Counted from the stretch's first letter, positions 8,945 to 17,596 are shown. The stretch: DNA of 64,000 nt from UBA6059 sp965227155 (GCA_965227155.1 OZ245731.1:3844001-3908000); one strand, 5' to 3'. The notes: a model not told the origin generated them from the letters alone. Program-made: numbers and translations.

Positions 8945-8973
8945 AAAGACGGGCTTTTTGTCCGTCTTTTTTT
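8945..8973 (+). terminator. Rho-independent terminator after the M14 peptidase gene
   Basis: An 8-bp stem, AAAGACGG with CCGTCTTT, has a 9-base loop and continues directly into a T-run, 22 bases after the stop codon. Confidence 0.88.
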
Positions 8974-9081
8974 ATGGAAATCGATTTCCAAAATAATCAT
9001 AGACAATTAATAACCTAACACTTTCATAGTCAGGTTAAATCCTGTTAATTCGCAGCAGTTTTAAGCATAAAATACATTATC

Positions 9082-10740
9082 ATGACTAAAAATAATAAAT
9101 GGCAATTGCCCTATAGGCCCGCCAAAGAGTACAAAAAAAAGGTGGCTTATTTTAGTATGGAATTTGCCATTGATCAACCATTAAAAATATATTCCGGAGG
9201 CCTAGGCTTTTTAGCCGGGTCACATATGCGCAGTGCTTATGATTTAAAGCAAAATCTGGTAGGAGTAGGCATATTGTGGAAATACGGCTATTACGACCAG
9301 AGCCGCAATACCGACCAGACCCTAAAGGTGCAGTACCTGGAAAAGTCTTATAATTTTCTTGAAGATACGGGCATCATTGTGCCGCTTTCTATCCTTGATA
9401 ATCAGACGGTTTATGTAAAGGCGTATTTGTTGAAACCAGAGGTATTTAATAGCGCACCTATTTACTTGCTTTCTACAGATATTCCTGAAAATGACTATCT
9501 ATCGCGTACTATCACGCATAAACTTTATGATCCAAACTCACTCACCCGAATGGCACAGAGTATGGTGCTGGGTATCGGCGGTGCGAAGGTAATTGAGGCT
9601 ATTGGTGGTGCTGATATTTTTCACCTCAATGAAGGCCATGGCTTGCCGGCAGCATTTTATCTATACCAAAAGTACAATCGCGATTTGGCCAAGGTAAAAG
9701 AACACCTGGTATTTACTACCCATACTCCTGAAAAAGCCGGCAATGAAGAGCGAGAAGCGCATTTCCTAAATAAAATGGGCTTTTTCTGTGAGTATTTTGA
9801 TGAGCAGGAGCTTTCCAAATGGATGACCGGGCACAATATGCTCAACTATACGGTGACCGCCCTGCGCATGGCCAAAATATCGAATGGGGTATCTAAAATT
9901 CATGCAGATGTAGCGAAGGATATGTGGAAGGATTACGATCGCACCAGCGAGATCATTCCCATAACCAATGCGCAGAATTTCGAATACTGGACAGATCCAT
10001 TGCTGAAGAAGGCCCTTACTTCGGGCAAGGATGCTGATATCATCAAGCGCAAAAAGGAACTAAAGCGAAAGCTCTTCAGAATAGTAGCAGACCAGACAGG
10101 AAAGCTATTTGACCCTGATGTTCTGACCATAGTTTGGGCGAGAAGGTTTGCTGGTTACAAGCGTGCTGCCTTATTGGTTAATGATTTTGAGCGCTTTACC
10201 AGGCTATTAAGTAATACTGAAAAGCCCGTACAGGTCATTTGGGCAGGCAAGCCCTACCCGTTGGATGAAGAAAGTATCAACACATTCAATCACCTGGTCA
10301 ACGTGTCAAAAGGTATCGGCAATATGGCTATCCTTACAGGGTATGAAATGCACCTGAGCCGCCTGCTTAAGGAAGGATCAGATGTATGGCTAAATAACCC
10401 ACGGATTCCAAGGGAAGCCAGTGGCACCAGCGGTATGACTGCTGCTATGAATGGATCAGTCAATGTTTCTACCTATGATGGCTGGATGCCTGAGTTTGGC
10501 AAAGACGGAGAGAACTGCTACCTCGTGCCACCGGCAGATCTCAATACTTCAGTAGATGAGCAGGATTACCATGATCGTACTGCACTTTATGACATTATTG
10601 AGAACAAGGTACGTAAGCTGTATTATGATGATCCTAAGGCCTGGTTGAAGGTGGTAAAAGCCTCCTTCAACGATGTGGCGCCCTACTTTACATCCAGAAG
10701 AATGGCCGATGAATACTATGAATTGATGTACAATAAATAG
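9082..10740 (+). CDS. glgP: Short alpha-glucan phosphorylase-like protein (GT35) lacking the PLP lysine
   Basis: The protein has 552 residues and aligns in motif order with the short, archaeal/bacterial glycogen phosphorylase type: VAYFSMEFAI near the start, HLNEGHG (181-187), FTTHTPEKAG (211-220), WARRFAGYKR (352-361) and EASGTSGMTAAMNG (445-458). In active phosphorylases the residue after GM in the last motif is the lysine that binds pyridoxal phosphate (SGTSGMK). Here the codon is ACT and encodes Thr453. The rest of the protein looks intact and under selection. It either represents a subfamily with altered chemistry or binds the cofactor differently. The family role is phosphorolysis of alpha-1,4-glucan. 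No glycogen synthesis genes are nearby, so the symbol is tentative. Confidence 0.82.
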   Translation: MTKNNKWQLPYRPAKEYKKKVAYFSMEFAIDQPLKIYSGGLGFLAGSHMRSAYDLKQNLVGVGILWKYGYYDQSRNTDQTLKVQYLEKSYNFLEDTGIIVPLSILDNQTVYVKAYLLKPEVFNSAPIYLLSTDIPENDYLSRTITHKLYDPNSLTRMAQSMVLGIGGAKVIEAIGGADIFHLNEGHGLPAAFYLYQKYNRDLAKVKEHLVFTTHTPEKAGNEEREAHFLNKMGFFCEYFDEQELSKWMTGHNMLNYTVTALRMAKISNGVSKIHADVAKDMWKDYDRTSEIIPITNAQNFEYWTDPLLKKALTSGKDADIIKRKKELKRKLFRIVADQTGKLFDPDVLTIVWARRFAGYKRAALLVNDFERFTRLLSNTEKPVQVIWAGKPYPLDEESINTFNHLVNVSKGIGNMAILTGYEMHLSRLLKEGSDVWLNNPRIPREASGTSGMTAAMNGSVNVSTYDGWMPEFGKDGENCYLVPPADLNTSVDEQDYHDRTALYDIIENKVRKLYYDDPKAWLKVVKASFNDVAPYFTSRRMADEYYELMYNK

Positions 10741-10763
10741 TCTCAAATAAGAGTTTGTAAATC

Positions 10764-10793
10764 AAAGCCTTTACTGATTGTAGAGGCTTTTTT
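10764..10793 (+). terminator. Rho-independent terminator after the phosphorylase-like gene
   Basis: A 7-bp stem, AAAGCCT with AGGCTTT, has a 13-base loop and is followed by further T residues, 23 bases after the stop. Confidence 0.75.
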
Positions 10794-10974
10794 CTATATC
10801 AGGTTAAAAATAATTATAAGAATAGTATAAAAATATCTTCGAAACACAATATATTAGTATTCGTACGTTATAATTACATCTAAGAATATTACTATTTGGT
10901 ACGATACTTGTACTACAGATCGTGGTAGAGGGGAAGGATTAAATTTTAGATTTTGAGTTTTTGGTTGGTGGTTG

Positions 10975-11008
10975 AAAGCCCTGGACTGGTTCCGGGGTTT
11001 TCTTTTTT
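10975..11008 (+). terminator. Orphan terminator-like hairpin
   Basis: CCCTGG pairs with CCGGGG (one T-G pair) around a 7-base loop, extended by A-T pairs, and ends in a T6 run on the plus strand. The upstream phosphorylase-like gene already has its own terminator 180 bases earlier, so this hairpin either serves a short noncoding transcript or acts for the convergent SRPBCC gene, whose stop it touches. Confidence 0.5.
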
Positions 11009-11525
11009 AGTCGCTGCTCTCAATCAGTAACCTGAGCTTATGCAGGTCTTTATTTTGCTGATCCACAAACTGTCCTTCCTGTATATTGATTACCGCATTG
11101 TATAGGGCGTTGGTGCCCTTAAGGATTTGCCTATAGTCTATGTAGGTTTTGCCATCTTCATGCTCAAAACTAATTTCCGTGTGGCCAAATACCTGATCAT
11201 TTTCCATGTTGAATGAGAACACCTTACCTTCTTCATAAGCTATCACGGTTTGTACCAGCGATATTTCCTCCCCATCTTTTTCGAGGATCACTCTAAACTT
11301 ACTGCCTGGCCGATTCGGAAAACCTTCAATGATCTCTATTTTCTTGAAACCAGAAATCCACTCATCCATGCGGTGTACTTTTTTGAAAAAGCCCCAGCAT
11401 TTATCCAAAGGTGCATTTACCTCCTCTTTAGCAGTGTGGTCAATGGCTGGTGAAAAATAACCATAGGCAATGAAAGCAAAAACCAAAAAACTGATGCTTA
11501 TGCTAATACCAGCGATATACTTCAT
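11007..11525 (-). CDS. SRPBCC-fold protein with N-terminal membrane anchor
   Basis: The protein has 172 residues. A hydrophobic N-terminal segment (about 3-25) acts as an anchor or uncleaved signal. The remainder has the START/Bet v1 helix-grip layout typical of polyketide cyclase-like SRPBCC proteins (INAPLDKCW-type start here as VNAPLDKCWGFFKKV, MDEWISGFKKIEI, and a long C-terminal helix with LHKLRLLIES). Such domains bind hydrophobic ligands, but the ligand cannot be inferred. A second SRPBCC protein without an anchor is encoded at 51732. The gene appears to be a single transcription unit. Confidence 0.8.
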   Translation of the reverse strand: MKYIAGISISISFLVFAFIAYGYFSPAIDHTAKEEVNAPLDKCWGFFKKVHRMDEWISGFKKIEIIEGFPNRPGSKFRVILEKDGEEISLVQTVIAYEEGKVFSFNMENDQVFGHTEISFEHEDGKTYIDYRQILKGTNALYNAVINIQEGQFVDQQNKDLHKLRLLIESSD

Positions 11526-11735
11526 GAGCCTAAGCTACTAAAAAACTATAAAACACTATTGGATTCTTTTGGGAATACTTTGGCAAATAATGAACAGCTA
11601 TAATAGATATCATTCATGAAAAACAGACCTCAAGCTGTTTCAATGTTTCCGGGTAAAGCTTTCAATTATCTCCACATGCAATTTTATTCCCTCAGCTCTT
11701 GATAGGGCTATTGATAAATTCTCTATTTTAATGTG

Positions 11736-12815
11736 ATGAATACTTCTGTTCCCTTCAAGACTCAGGTAGTTAAGATTCTCTGGATCATCCTGGCGTGGAC
11801 ATTAGTTTCATTATTTCAATTTCTGATTGGGTATGGCATCATCCTGGAAGCCAAAATTGAGTTTTCCACGAAAGTTTTTCAGGCTTATTTTCTCTCCAGC
11901 ATTATCACAGGAATAATCGCCGGTACATTAGGTGGTATTACGCTGGTGTATTTGTGGGAGTATTGGCTTAGAAGCAAGCCTTATGGCATTGCACTTTTGA
12001 GGATACTTATCAGCTATACGGTTGTGTTCTTTATTGTCGCCCTGCTCACCGATGTATATTTTGAAAGTAGCGTGGGTGGGAAATCATTTTTTGCGGTAGA
12101 GCTCTGGGTTCAATCCCTAAGAGATTTCAAAAGCCTCAATAGGTTAATTCCTTATTCGATTTGGCTTATCGTAACTGCTTTTACAGTGATTGTATTTTTG
12201 GTAAATGACAAATATGGGCCCGGTGTTTTTGTGAAATTTCTTATGGGCCGATATTTCAGACCCAGGAGAGAGGAGCGGATTTTTATGTTTCTGGATCTCA
12301 GATCTTCTACTGAAGCTGCCGAATCACTGGGAGAGTCCCGGTATTTTGCCTACCTCAAGGATGTATTTAAATATGCCACACCGCCTATTTTGGCTCATAA
12401 GGGGGAAATATATCAATACGTAGGAGATGAGATTGTAATCAGTTGGGAAAAAGCTGAAGGTGTTGAGAATAACAATTGCATTGAATGCTATTTCTCTATC
12501 CGTAAGGCGCTTTCTAAAGTCAAGCCCTATTTTGAGCAGCATTATGGCATTTTCCCAGAGTTTAAGGCAGGCATTCATTATGGCTATGTGATGGCAGGAG
12601 AGATAGGCGTGGTAAAACGAGAGATTGCATTTTCCGGCGATGTTCTCAATACAACCGCCCGTATTCAAGCCAAATGCAACGAACTAAGGGTTGACCTGTT
12701 GGCTTCCAAAAATCTTATTGATATACTTTCTATAAGCAATGCCTTTATTCCAAAGGAAATAGGCCGAATTGAGCTGCGAGGTAAGAAGGATTTGGTAACG
12801 CTTTATGCGATCTAA
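11736..12815 (+). CDS. Membrane-bound class III adenylate/guanylate cyclase
   Basis: The protein has 359 residues from the ATG; a GTG one codon earlier is the alternative start. Four predicted membrane helices lie in the first 160 residues, followed by a cytoplasmic class III cyclase domain. Both metal-binding aspartates are visible, in FLDLRSST (about 187) and YVGDEIVISW (about 231). The Asn and Arg that stabilise the transition state are in DVLNTTARIQ (about 305 and 309). GKEIYQYVGD-like and AGIHYGYVMAGEIG segments complete the fold. It likely makes cyclic AMP, but nucleotide specificity is not decided by the residues I can align. A strong terminator follows. Confidence 0.9.
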   Translation: MNTSVPFKTQVVKILWIILAWTLVSLFQFLIGYGIILEAKIEFSTKVFQAYFLSSIITGIIAGTLGGITLVYLWEYWLRSKPYGIALLRILISYTVVFFIVALLTDVYFESSVGGKSFFAVELWVQSLRDFKSLNRLIPYSIWLIVTAFTVIVFLVNDKYGPGVFVKFLMGRYFRPRREERIFMFLDLRSSTEAAESLGESRYFAYLKDVFKYATPPILAHKGEIYQYVGDEIVISWEKAEGVENNNCIECYFSIRKALSKVKPYFEQHYGIFPEFKAGIHYGYVMAGEIGVVKREIAFSGDVLNTTARIQAKCNELRVDLLASKNLIDILSISNAFIPKEIGRIELRGKKDLVTLYAI

Positions 12816-12831
12816 AAAGGCATGAATCAAA

Positions 12832-12864
12832 AAAAACCTTTTCACTTAGGATGAAAAGGTTTTT
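12832..12864 (+). terminator. Rho-independent terminator after the cyclase gene
   Basis: A 13-bp stem (AAAAACCTTTTCA with its complement) and a 7-base loop end in T residues, 16 bases after the stop. The A-run on the left side means it could also work on the minus strand, ending transcription that comes from the tRNA side. Confidence 0.9.
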
Positions 12865-12869
12865 AAGAA

Positions 12870-12943
12870 GTGGGCCCTGCTGGGCTTCCCGGTATTCGCT
12901 TTGCTCAACCGGGACAGGCTTTTTTAACCGCCCGAAATGTAAT
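12870..12943 (-). pseudogene. tRNA-derived remnant (copy of the tRNA 3' end)
   Basis: Seventeen bases (12870-12886) are identical to 13027-13043, covering the acceptor 3' strand and half of the T-arm of the tRNA gene 157 bases away. The following sequence no longer forms a tRNA. A weak CAGG...TAACC similarity appears at nearly the right spacing (12915-12930 against 13071-13086). Two inverted repeats occupy the body (TCCCGGT/ACCGGGA at 12887-12914 and ACCGCC/GGCGGT at 12927-12952). It may be a decayed tRNA copy or the left half of an old attachment-site duplication. Confidence 0.5.
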
Positions 12944-12983
12944 GGAGGCGGTCTCGCCCAGAACACAAACTATTAAAATAGAA

Positions 12984-13018
12984 AAAGCACTTACATCATA
13001 AGTAGACATAAGTGCTTT
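12984..13018 (-). terminator. Rho-independent terminator of the tRNA gene
   Basis: A 10-bp perfect stem (AAAGCACTTA with TAAGTGCTTT) and a 15-base loop lie 10 bases beyond the tRNA 3' end. In the minus direction it runs into a T-rich stretch. Confidence 0.8.
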
Positions 13019-13027
13019 ATTTTCAGA

Positions 13028-13101
13028 GTGGGCCCTGCTGGGCTCGAACCAGCGGCCACCTGATTATGAGTCAGGTGCTCTAACCAACTGAGCTAAGGGC
13101 C
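13028..13101 (-). tRNA. tRNA with CAU anticodon (elongator Met, or lysidine-modified Ile2)
   Basis: The 74-base cloverleaf is read on the minus strand. The acceptor stem GGGCCCT pairs with AGGGCCC and the discriminator is A. The D-arm contains AGCTCAGTTGGTTAGAGC, the anticodon loop CTCATAA gives CAU, and the T-loop is TTCGAGC. No CCA is encoded. Anticodon CAU fits elongator Met or tRNA-Ile2. The C4-G69 and C5-G68 acceptor pairs and the T-arm resemble E. coli tRNA-Ile2, but the identity rules in this phylum are not certain to me. Confidence 0.93.
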
Positions 13102-13135
13102 CAAAAAACAACAGAACCGTATATTCGGGTTCTTT

Positions 13136-13816
13136 ATGCTTTTTTTTGGGAGTGCAATATTAGATATTTGCCGCTCATTTACCAAGGATTTGGAATTACA
13201 AAAAATCAAAACAATCATCTTTGATCTGGGCGGGGTAATCATTGATCTAGATGAGGCAGCCACTACCCGCGCTTTTGCTGATCTTTCGGGCATACCTATA
13301 GAGGTATTGCTGTCCTCTTTCCAACAAGAAGTCTTTTTCCAGGATTTCGAAAAAGGCCTAATTGACGCCAACGCATTCAGAATCCACATCAAAAAGGCGA
13401 TCAAAAAGGAATTAGAAGATGAGGCCATCGATACTGCCTGGAATGCCATGCTAGGCGCTATCAAGCCCGCAAGAATAGAATTGCTTGATAAGCTTAAATC
13501 AGCTTATCAGGTAATGATTTTAAGTAATACTAATGCTATCCATGAAGCTGCATTTCATAAAATATTGAAGGCGGTTTCTGGCAAAGATCATCTGCAATTT
13601 TTTGTGCACAAGGTTTATTTCTCCCATGAAATGGGTATGCGAAAGCCTGATGCTGAGATTTACCAAAAGGTGCTGAAGAACCATGCCTTAAATCCTGCTG
13701 AAACTTTATTCCTCGATGACAAGTTAGCCAATTTGGAAGGCGCGCAACAATGCGGAATTCAAACTCAACAAGTATTATACCCGGACCAAATTTTAGAAAT
13801 CTTCGCTGATGCTTAG
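13136..13816 (+). CDS. HAD-superfamily hydrolase (HAD-IA, YihX-like)
   Basis: The protein has 226 residues if the ATG is used. An internal TTG 18 codons in would start close to the core and may be the real start. Motif I is IFDLGGVIIDLD with the nucleophile Asp about 30. The +2 position is Gly, as in DLGNV-type HADs. Motif II is LSNTN, motif III is MGMRKPDAEIY with the conserved Lys, and motif IV is FLDDKLANLEGA. It should dephosphorylate a small phosphorylated metabolite in the cytoplasm. It overlaps the site-2 protease gene by 8 bases, indicating cotranscription. Confidence 0.9.
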   Translation: MLFFGSAILDICRSFTKDLELQKIKTIIFDLGGVIIDLDEAATTRAFADLSGIPIEVLLSSFQQEVFFQDFEKGLIDANAFRIHIKKAIKKELEDEAIDTAWNAMLGAIKPARIELLDKLKSAYQVMILSNTNAIHEAAFHKILKAVSGKDHLQFFVHKVYFSHEMGMRKPDAEIYQKVLKNHALNPAETLFLDDKLANLEGAQQCGIQTQQVLYPDQILEIFADA

Positions 13817-14924
13817 GCGTTACCTCAAAAAATACATTCATCCGATTCTCTTTCTGGTTACCCTATTTACCACCACCATGGCAGGTGCAGAGTGGATGGG
13901 TAAAAGCATGTGGATGGAGTCATTTACCTTTAGCGATTTTGCAGTAGGATTTTCTTTCTCCTTTCCATTTTTATTGATCCTAAGCGTACATGAATTTGGA
14001 CATTATTTTACAGCCCAATACCATAAGGTAAAGGTCACCCTTCCGTATTACATACCACTTTGGTTTTTTGGACTAGGACCTTCCATTGGCACCATGGGAG
14101 CTTTCATCAAAATCCAGGATCCCATATACACAAGGAAGCATTATTTTGATATCGGCATAGCAGGTCCGCTGGCTGGATTTGTGGTAGCTGTAATCGTACT
14201 TTTCATCGGATTTACGAACCTACCTCCGCAAGAGTATATTTATGAAATACATCCTGAATACAAGGAATGGGGTATGGACTATCCCAAATACGCCTATGAA
14301 GATAAGGAAGGGCTTAGTTTACAATTAGGGCCAAATTTGCTATTCTCATTTTTTGAGCATTATGTAGCAGATCCAACGCTGCTGCCTCACCCTAATGAGG
14401 TGATTCATTATCCTTTACTGCTGGCAGGTTACCTGGCTTTATTTTTCACAGCATTGAATTTATTACCAATCGGGCAGTTGGATGGTGGTCATATTTTATA
14501 CGGATTGGTTGGTGCCAGGTGGCATCGAAGAATAGCTTCAATCCTGTTTATTGCCTTTCTCACCTATGCCGGTGTAGGTGTCATCAATCCTCACAAAATT
14601 GATAACTATTTTGGATTGTATCTGGCTGGCTATGTTTTCTTCCTGTATTATGCGTGTACTTCGCTGACGCGTAAAAAACAGGACCGCCTTGTCATTGCAG
14701 TCAGCATAATGGCAGTGCAGTTTTTCATTACTTATTTCTTCCCAACGGCTGAAGGTTATTCAGGTTGGCTGCTGTTCGCCTTTCTGATTGGCAGGGTATT
14801 GGGTGTTCAGCATCCACCAGTGCCTATTGACCAGCCATTGTCTCAGGGTAGGAAAATCTTGGGCTGGATTGCTTTCGTGGTATTTATTCTTTGCTTTAGT
14901 CCCGAACCTCTTATTCTGGAGTAA
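13809..14924 (+). CDS. Site-2 protease family intramembrane metalloprotease (M50)
   Basis: The protein has 371 residues with six or more predicted membrane helices. The zinc motif HEFGH (His61, Glu62, His65) sits in an early helix. The second metal motif NLLPIGQLDGGH (Asp225) lies in a later helix. Members cut transmembrane or lipid-embedded substrates, often anti-sigma factors. No PDZ domain is recognisable. The start overlaps the HAD gene (ATGCTTAG) and its stop directly abuts the stop of the convergent T9SS gene. Confidence 0.93.
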   Translation: MLRRYLKKYIHPILFLVTLFTTTMAGAEWMGKSMWMESFTFSDFAVGFSFSFPFLLILSVHEFGHYFTAQYHKVKVTLPYYIPLWFFGLGPSIGTMGAFIKIQDPIYTRKHYFDIGIAGPLAGFVVAVIVLFIGFTNLPPQEYIYEIHPEYKEWGMDYPKYAYEDKEGLSLQLGPNLLFSFFEHYVADPTLLPHPNEVIHYPLLLAGYLALFFTALNLLPIGQLDGGHILYGLVGARWHRRIASILFIAFLTYAGVGVINPHKIDNYFGLYLAGYVFFLYYACTSLTRKKQDRLVIAVSIMAVQFFITYFFPTAEGYSGWLLFAFLIGRVLGVQHPPVPIDQPLSQGRKILGWIAFVVFILCFSPEPLILE

Positions 14925-16754
14925 CTATCTCAAAATGACTTTTCGGCTATACCACTGATTACCCATTTGAATCTTGGTGATGTAAAGCCCAGGCTTAAAT
15001 CCACTAAGATTTAAAGATACATGGTGTTGTTCATTGAAAAAGTCAGCGAATACCTGCTTGCCAAGCATATCATAAACAGCAATTTGCGTTATCCTTTGAC
15101 CTTCAATGGTAATTAAACCTGTAGAAGGGTTAGGGTACAATTGGAGTGCCTGTTCTATTTGGGGTACCTCAGTTACAATATCACTGGCTTGTCTGAAAAC
15201 AGGGCGCATCATCAGGCTACCTTCCACGCGGTCGTTTTGTATCCATTCATCAGACACATTGTACCATACCTTTTCCAGGTTATTGTAGTTTTTGTCCAGG
15301 CCTATGCCTATGAAGTTGTCCGTAAATTGCTGAAAGCCAATGTAGAAAGTGTCTGATACAGCTACAGGTAATTCAAAATTATATTGAGTGAACTGATCTA
15401 CGCCTTCCCCAAAATTGACTGTGAAGGCTTGCTTTGCCAGGATACTGCCAACTTCTCCACTCAGATTTCCCCATACAAACAGCTCTAAAGGCTGTCCATT
15501 AGCCAAAGGCGAAATCTGGGGGAAATGAATAGCGATCCCGGAAAGATTAGCAGATTCAGGGATATAATATTGCAGCGCTAAGCGCCCTCTTGACTGGTTG
15601 ATGCCAGCAGCAAATTCTGCTGTATTGTCGTCGTAAGCAAGGTAATCATGCAAGGTAAAACTGGTCCTGATGGTATCATTGGTTCTGAAATTAATACCAT
15701 TGCTGATCAGGTCACCCGAAGTGATGAAAAACTCTGTTTCAAGGTAAAGTGAATCATCATCCAAAGGCCATTCATCGGTATCGGGCAAATTAGCCTGTAT
15801 GGTTCTGCGTTCTCTGCCCTGCAAAATTGGGTTGACTACAGTTTTACTATTGAGTGAATCTATGAAAGCCCCTGTAACGCGATTTTTGATTACCGCACTG
15901 AAGTCTATCGGCTGAATCTGATTATCAAGGTTGAAAACATCTACTTCAGACCTTTGCACAAACTGCTGCGGATTATTCCTGAAAAGTTCGATAGGTACAG
16001 CCGAATATCCATCCAATACATAGGTGGGTAGGGTGGCAAGAGACCTGTCAAAATAAAAATTATCCAGTTGGCTTCTACCTTGATTCAAATAAACATAGTC
16101 TATCAGGAAGGCATCAAAAGGCCCGGTGATTCTTCCAAAAGACTGAAACCGAAACCGAAAACCCTCATGGAAATATGACTGCCTGTCCAGGGGCAATAAA
16201 ACCTGCTGAAACTGCTCATTGACATTATCAAGACCGCCGCTGGTACTCCATACGGTACGCCATGTGGCATCATCCTGATAAAACTGAAGCCTAATGCTAT
16301 CTTCCACATCAGGTATTTCTACAAGTCCTCGCAACTGGTAGAAAAAGCTAATCCAAACACTACTTTTTTGGCTTTCGGCAATATTGCTGAGGTCAATGGG
16401 TTTGCTAGACAAGCTATCAGCGGGACTTACAAACTCGTCAGCGATATCATATGGTACGCCCTCACTATCCAACCCATCAAAAACCACTACGCCTACAGAG
16501 GGCAGATTAAGCCCTTTGGTAAAACTCACCAATGCGTTTTGTCCAATCCATTTTGATGTATCGACCCTGCCATTACTTTGAGAGAAATCATCCCAAAATG
16601 GCAAGCTAAGGGTATCAGAAGCTATGTCTAAAATACGACTGTTGGTATTCCGATCATTGTTTTGGGGAATAGGCCTTTCGATCAGCTGTCCGTAGCTGGA
16701 ATAGCAGATACATATGAAACAAAATGCGATGAAAAACCTACAGTATTTGATCAT
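14925..16754 (-). CDS. Secreted protein with T9SS type A sorting domain
   Basis: The protein has 609 residues with a signal peptide (about 1-22, ending SYGQ). The mature part is beta-rich without a recognisable enzyme motif, including SLPFWDDFSQ and two jelly-roll-like modules. The last about 75 residues form the Por secretion/type A sorting domain: LQLYPNPSTGLITIEG, IAVYDMLGKQVF, FKPGLYITKI and a basic end. The substrate or adhesive role is unknown. Its start overlaps the stop of the PASTA gene by 4 bases, so it is the last gene of the ligase-PASTA operon. That gives a secreted protein a link to cell-wall genes. Confidence 0.88.
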   Translation of the reverse strand: MIKYCRFFIAFCFICICYSSYGQLIERPIPQNNDRNTNSRILDIASDTLSLPFWDDFSQSNGRVDTSKWIGQNALVSFTKGLNLPSVGVVVFDGLDSEGVPYDIADEFVSPADSLSSKPIDLSNIAESQKSSVWISFFYQLRGLVEIPDVEDSIRLQFYQDDATWRTVWSTSGGLDNVNEQFQQVLLPLDRQSYFHEGFRFRFQSFGRITGPFDAFLIDYVYLNQGRSQLDNFYFDRSLATLPTYVLDGYSAVPIELFRNNPQQFVQRSEVDVFNLDNQIQPIDFSAVIKNRVTGAFIDSLNSKTVVNPILQGRERRTIQANLPDTDEWPLDDDSLYLETEFFITSGDLISNGINFRTNDTIRTSFTLHDYLAYDDNTAEFAAGINQSRGRLALQYYIPESANLSGIAIHFPQISPLANGQPLELFVWGNLSGEVGSILAKQAFTVNFGEGVDQFTQYNFELPVAVSDTFYIGFQQFTDNFIGIGLDKNYNNLEKVWYNVSDEWIQNDRVEGSLMMRPVFRQASDIVTEVPQIEQALQLYPNPSTGLITIEGQRITQIAVYDMLGKQVFADFFNEQHHVSLNLSGFKPGLYITKIQMGNQWYSRKVILR

Positions 16755-17596
16755 GGATTGATTACTTCCATTGTATTTGCTGTGCTATCTATATCCACTA
16801 CCCATACATCGATGGCCTGCCCGAGTTTTACTTTTTCTCCCGGCTCTGGCTTCTGTTTAAAGATATTTCCGGGCATTATTTCCTTCTCTTCAATTTCGAT
16901 TTCGCCTTCTTCATTCTCCACTTCTACCAAAGCTTTGCCATCCTTTTCGTAATAGATGTTGCCTACTTTTAGACCACTGCCGATGATAGCAAATTGGGCA
17001 TCTTCAAGAGCCAACCCTGTAAGAAACGGTGATTCGAAGGATTGATTGCCCAAACCATCACCAACTTCAAGGTCAATTTTGGCGCCTTTAGGAACATACG
17101 CTCCTTCAGCGATCGGTTCTCCATCGTAAAATTGCTCCAGCACAGCATTGGCAGCTATATCGGGTACATATTTGATGTCGCCCAGGGTAAGGTCGTAAGT
17201 TCTGAGCACCAGCTGGGCATTTTTGACAGAGCCATCTATAAGCATGGGCATCCGTACCAGAGGAGGGTTCTTGGCGTTAAGTGAAATGTATACCTTACGG
17301 TTTTCTTTGACCTTGGCATTGGCCAGGGGAAACTGCTTTAGCACTGCCAGGGGAGGATAAGTTGAAGAATAACCTGAGTCTTCTGTCACCTCATAGCGCA
17401 GATTTCTTTTGGTTAGAAATTCATCAAGTTCCTCCAGGGTCATGCCTTCTAAATCAGGTACCGTAATTGTTTCACCATGATTGGTGATACTGGGAAGGTA
17501 GATTTGAAAGAAAAATACCAGTAAGAGTATGCCCACTCCAATAATGATGCTCAGATGAATGGCCAGACTTTTGATCCAAATTTTATTGATCTTCAT
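16751..17596 (-). CDS. Membrane-anchored PASTA-domain protein
   Basis: The protein has 281 residues, with one N-terminal membrane helix (about 11-31) and then three PASTA repeats. The first starts ITVPDLEGMTLEEL (about 43). The second covers VRMPMLIDGSVKNAQL and the third FLTGLALEDAQFAI, ending in KQKPEPGEKVKLGQAIDVWV. PASTA domains bind peptidoglycan or its precursors. No kinase domain is attached. It lies 8 bases after the double D-Ala-D-Ala ligase gene, an association found elsewhere in Bacteroidota, where a pseudouridine synthase gene is often present too; it is absent here. Confidence 0.92.
   Translation of the reverse strand: MKINKIWIKSLAIHLSIIIGVGILLLVFFFQIYLPSITNHGETITVPDLEGMTLEELDEFLTKRNLRYEVTEDSGYSSTYPPLAVLKQFPLANAKVKENRKVYISLNAKNPPLVRMPMLIDGSVKNAQLVLRTYDLTLGDIKYVPDIAANAVLEQFYDGEPIAEGAYVPKGAKIDLEVGDGLGNQSFESPFLTGLALEDAQFAIIGSGLKVGNIYYEKDGKALVEVENEEGEIEIEEKEIMPGNIFKQKPEPGEKVKLGQAIDVWVVDIDSTANTMEVINP

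Noticed and set aside
12887..12960. Inverted repeats downstream of the cyclase gene as additional terminators
   Set aside because: The stems are not followed by T-runs in the right place for either flanking transcript, and both transcripts already have clear terminators.
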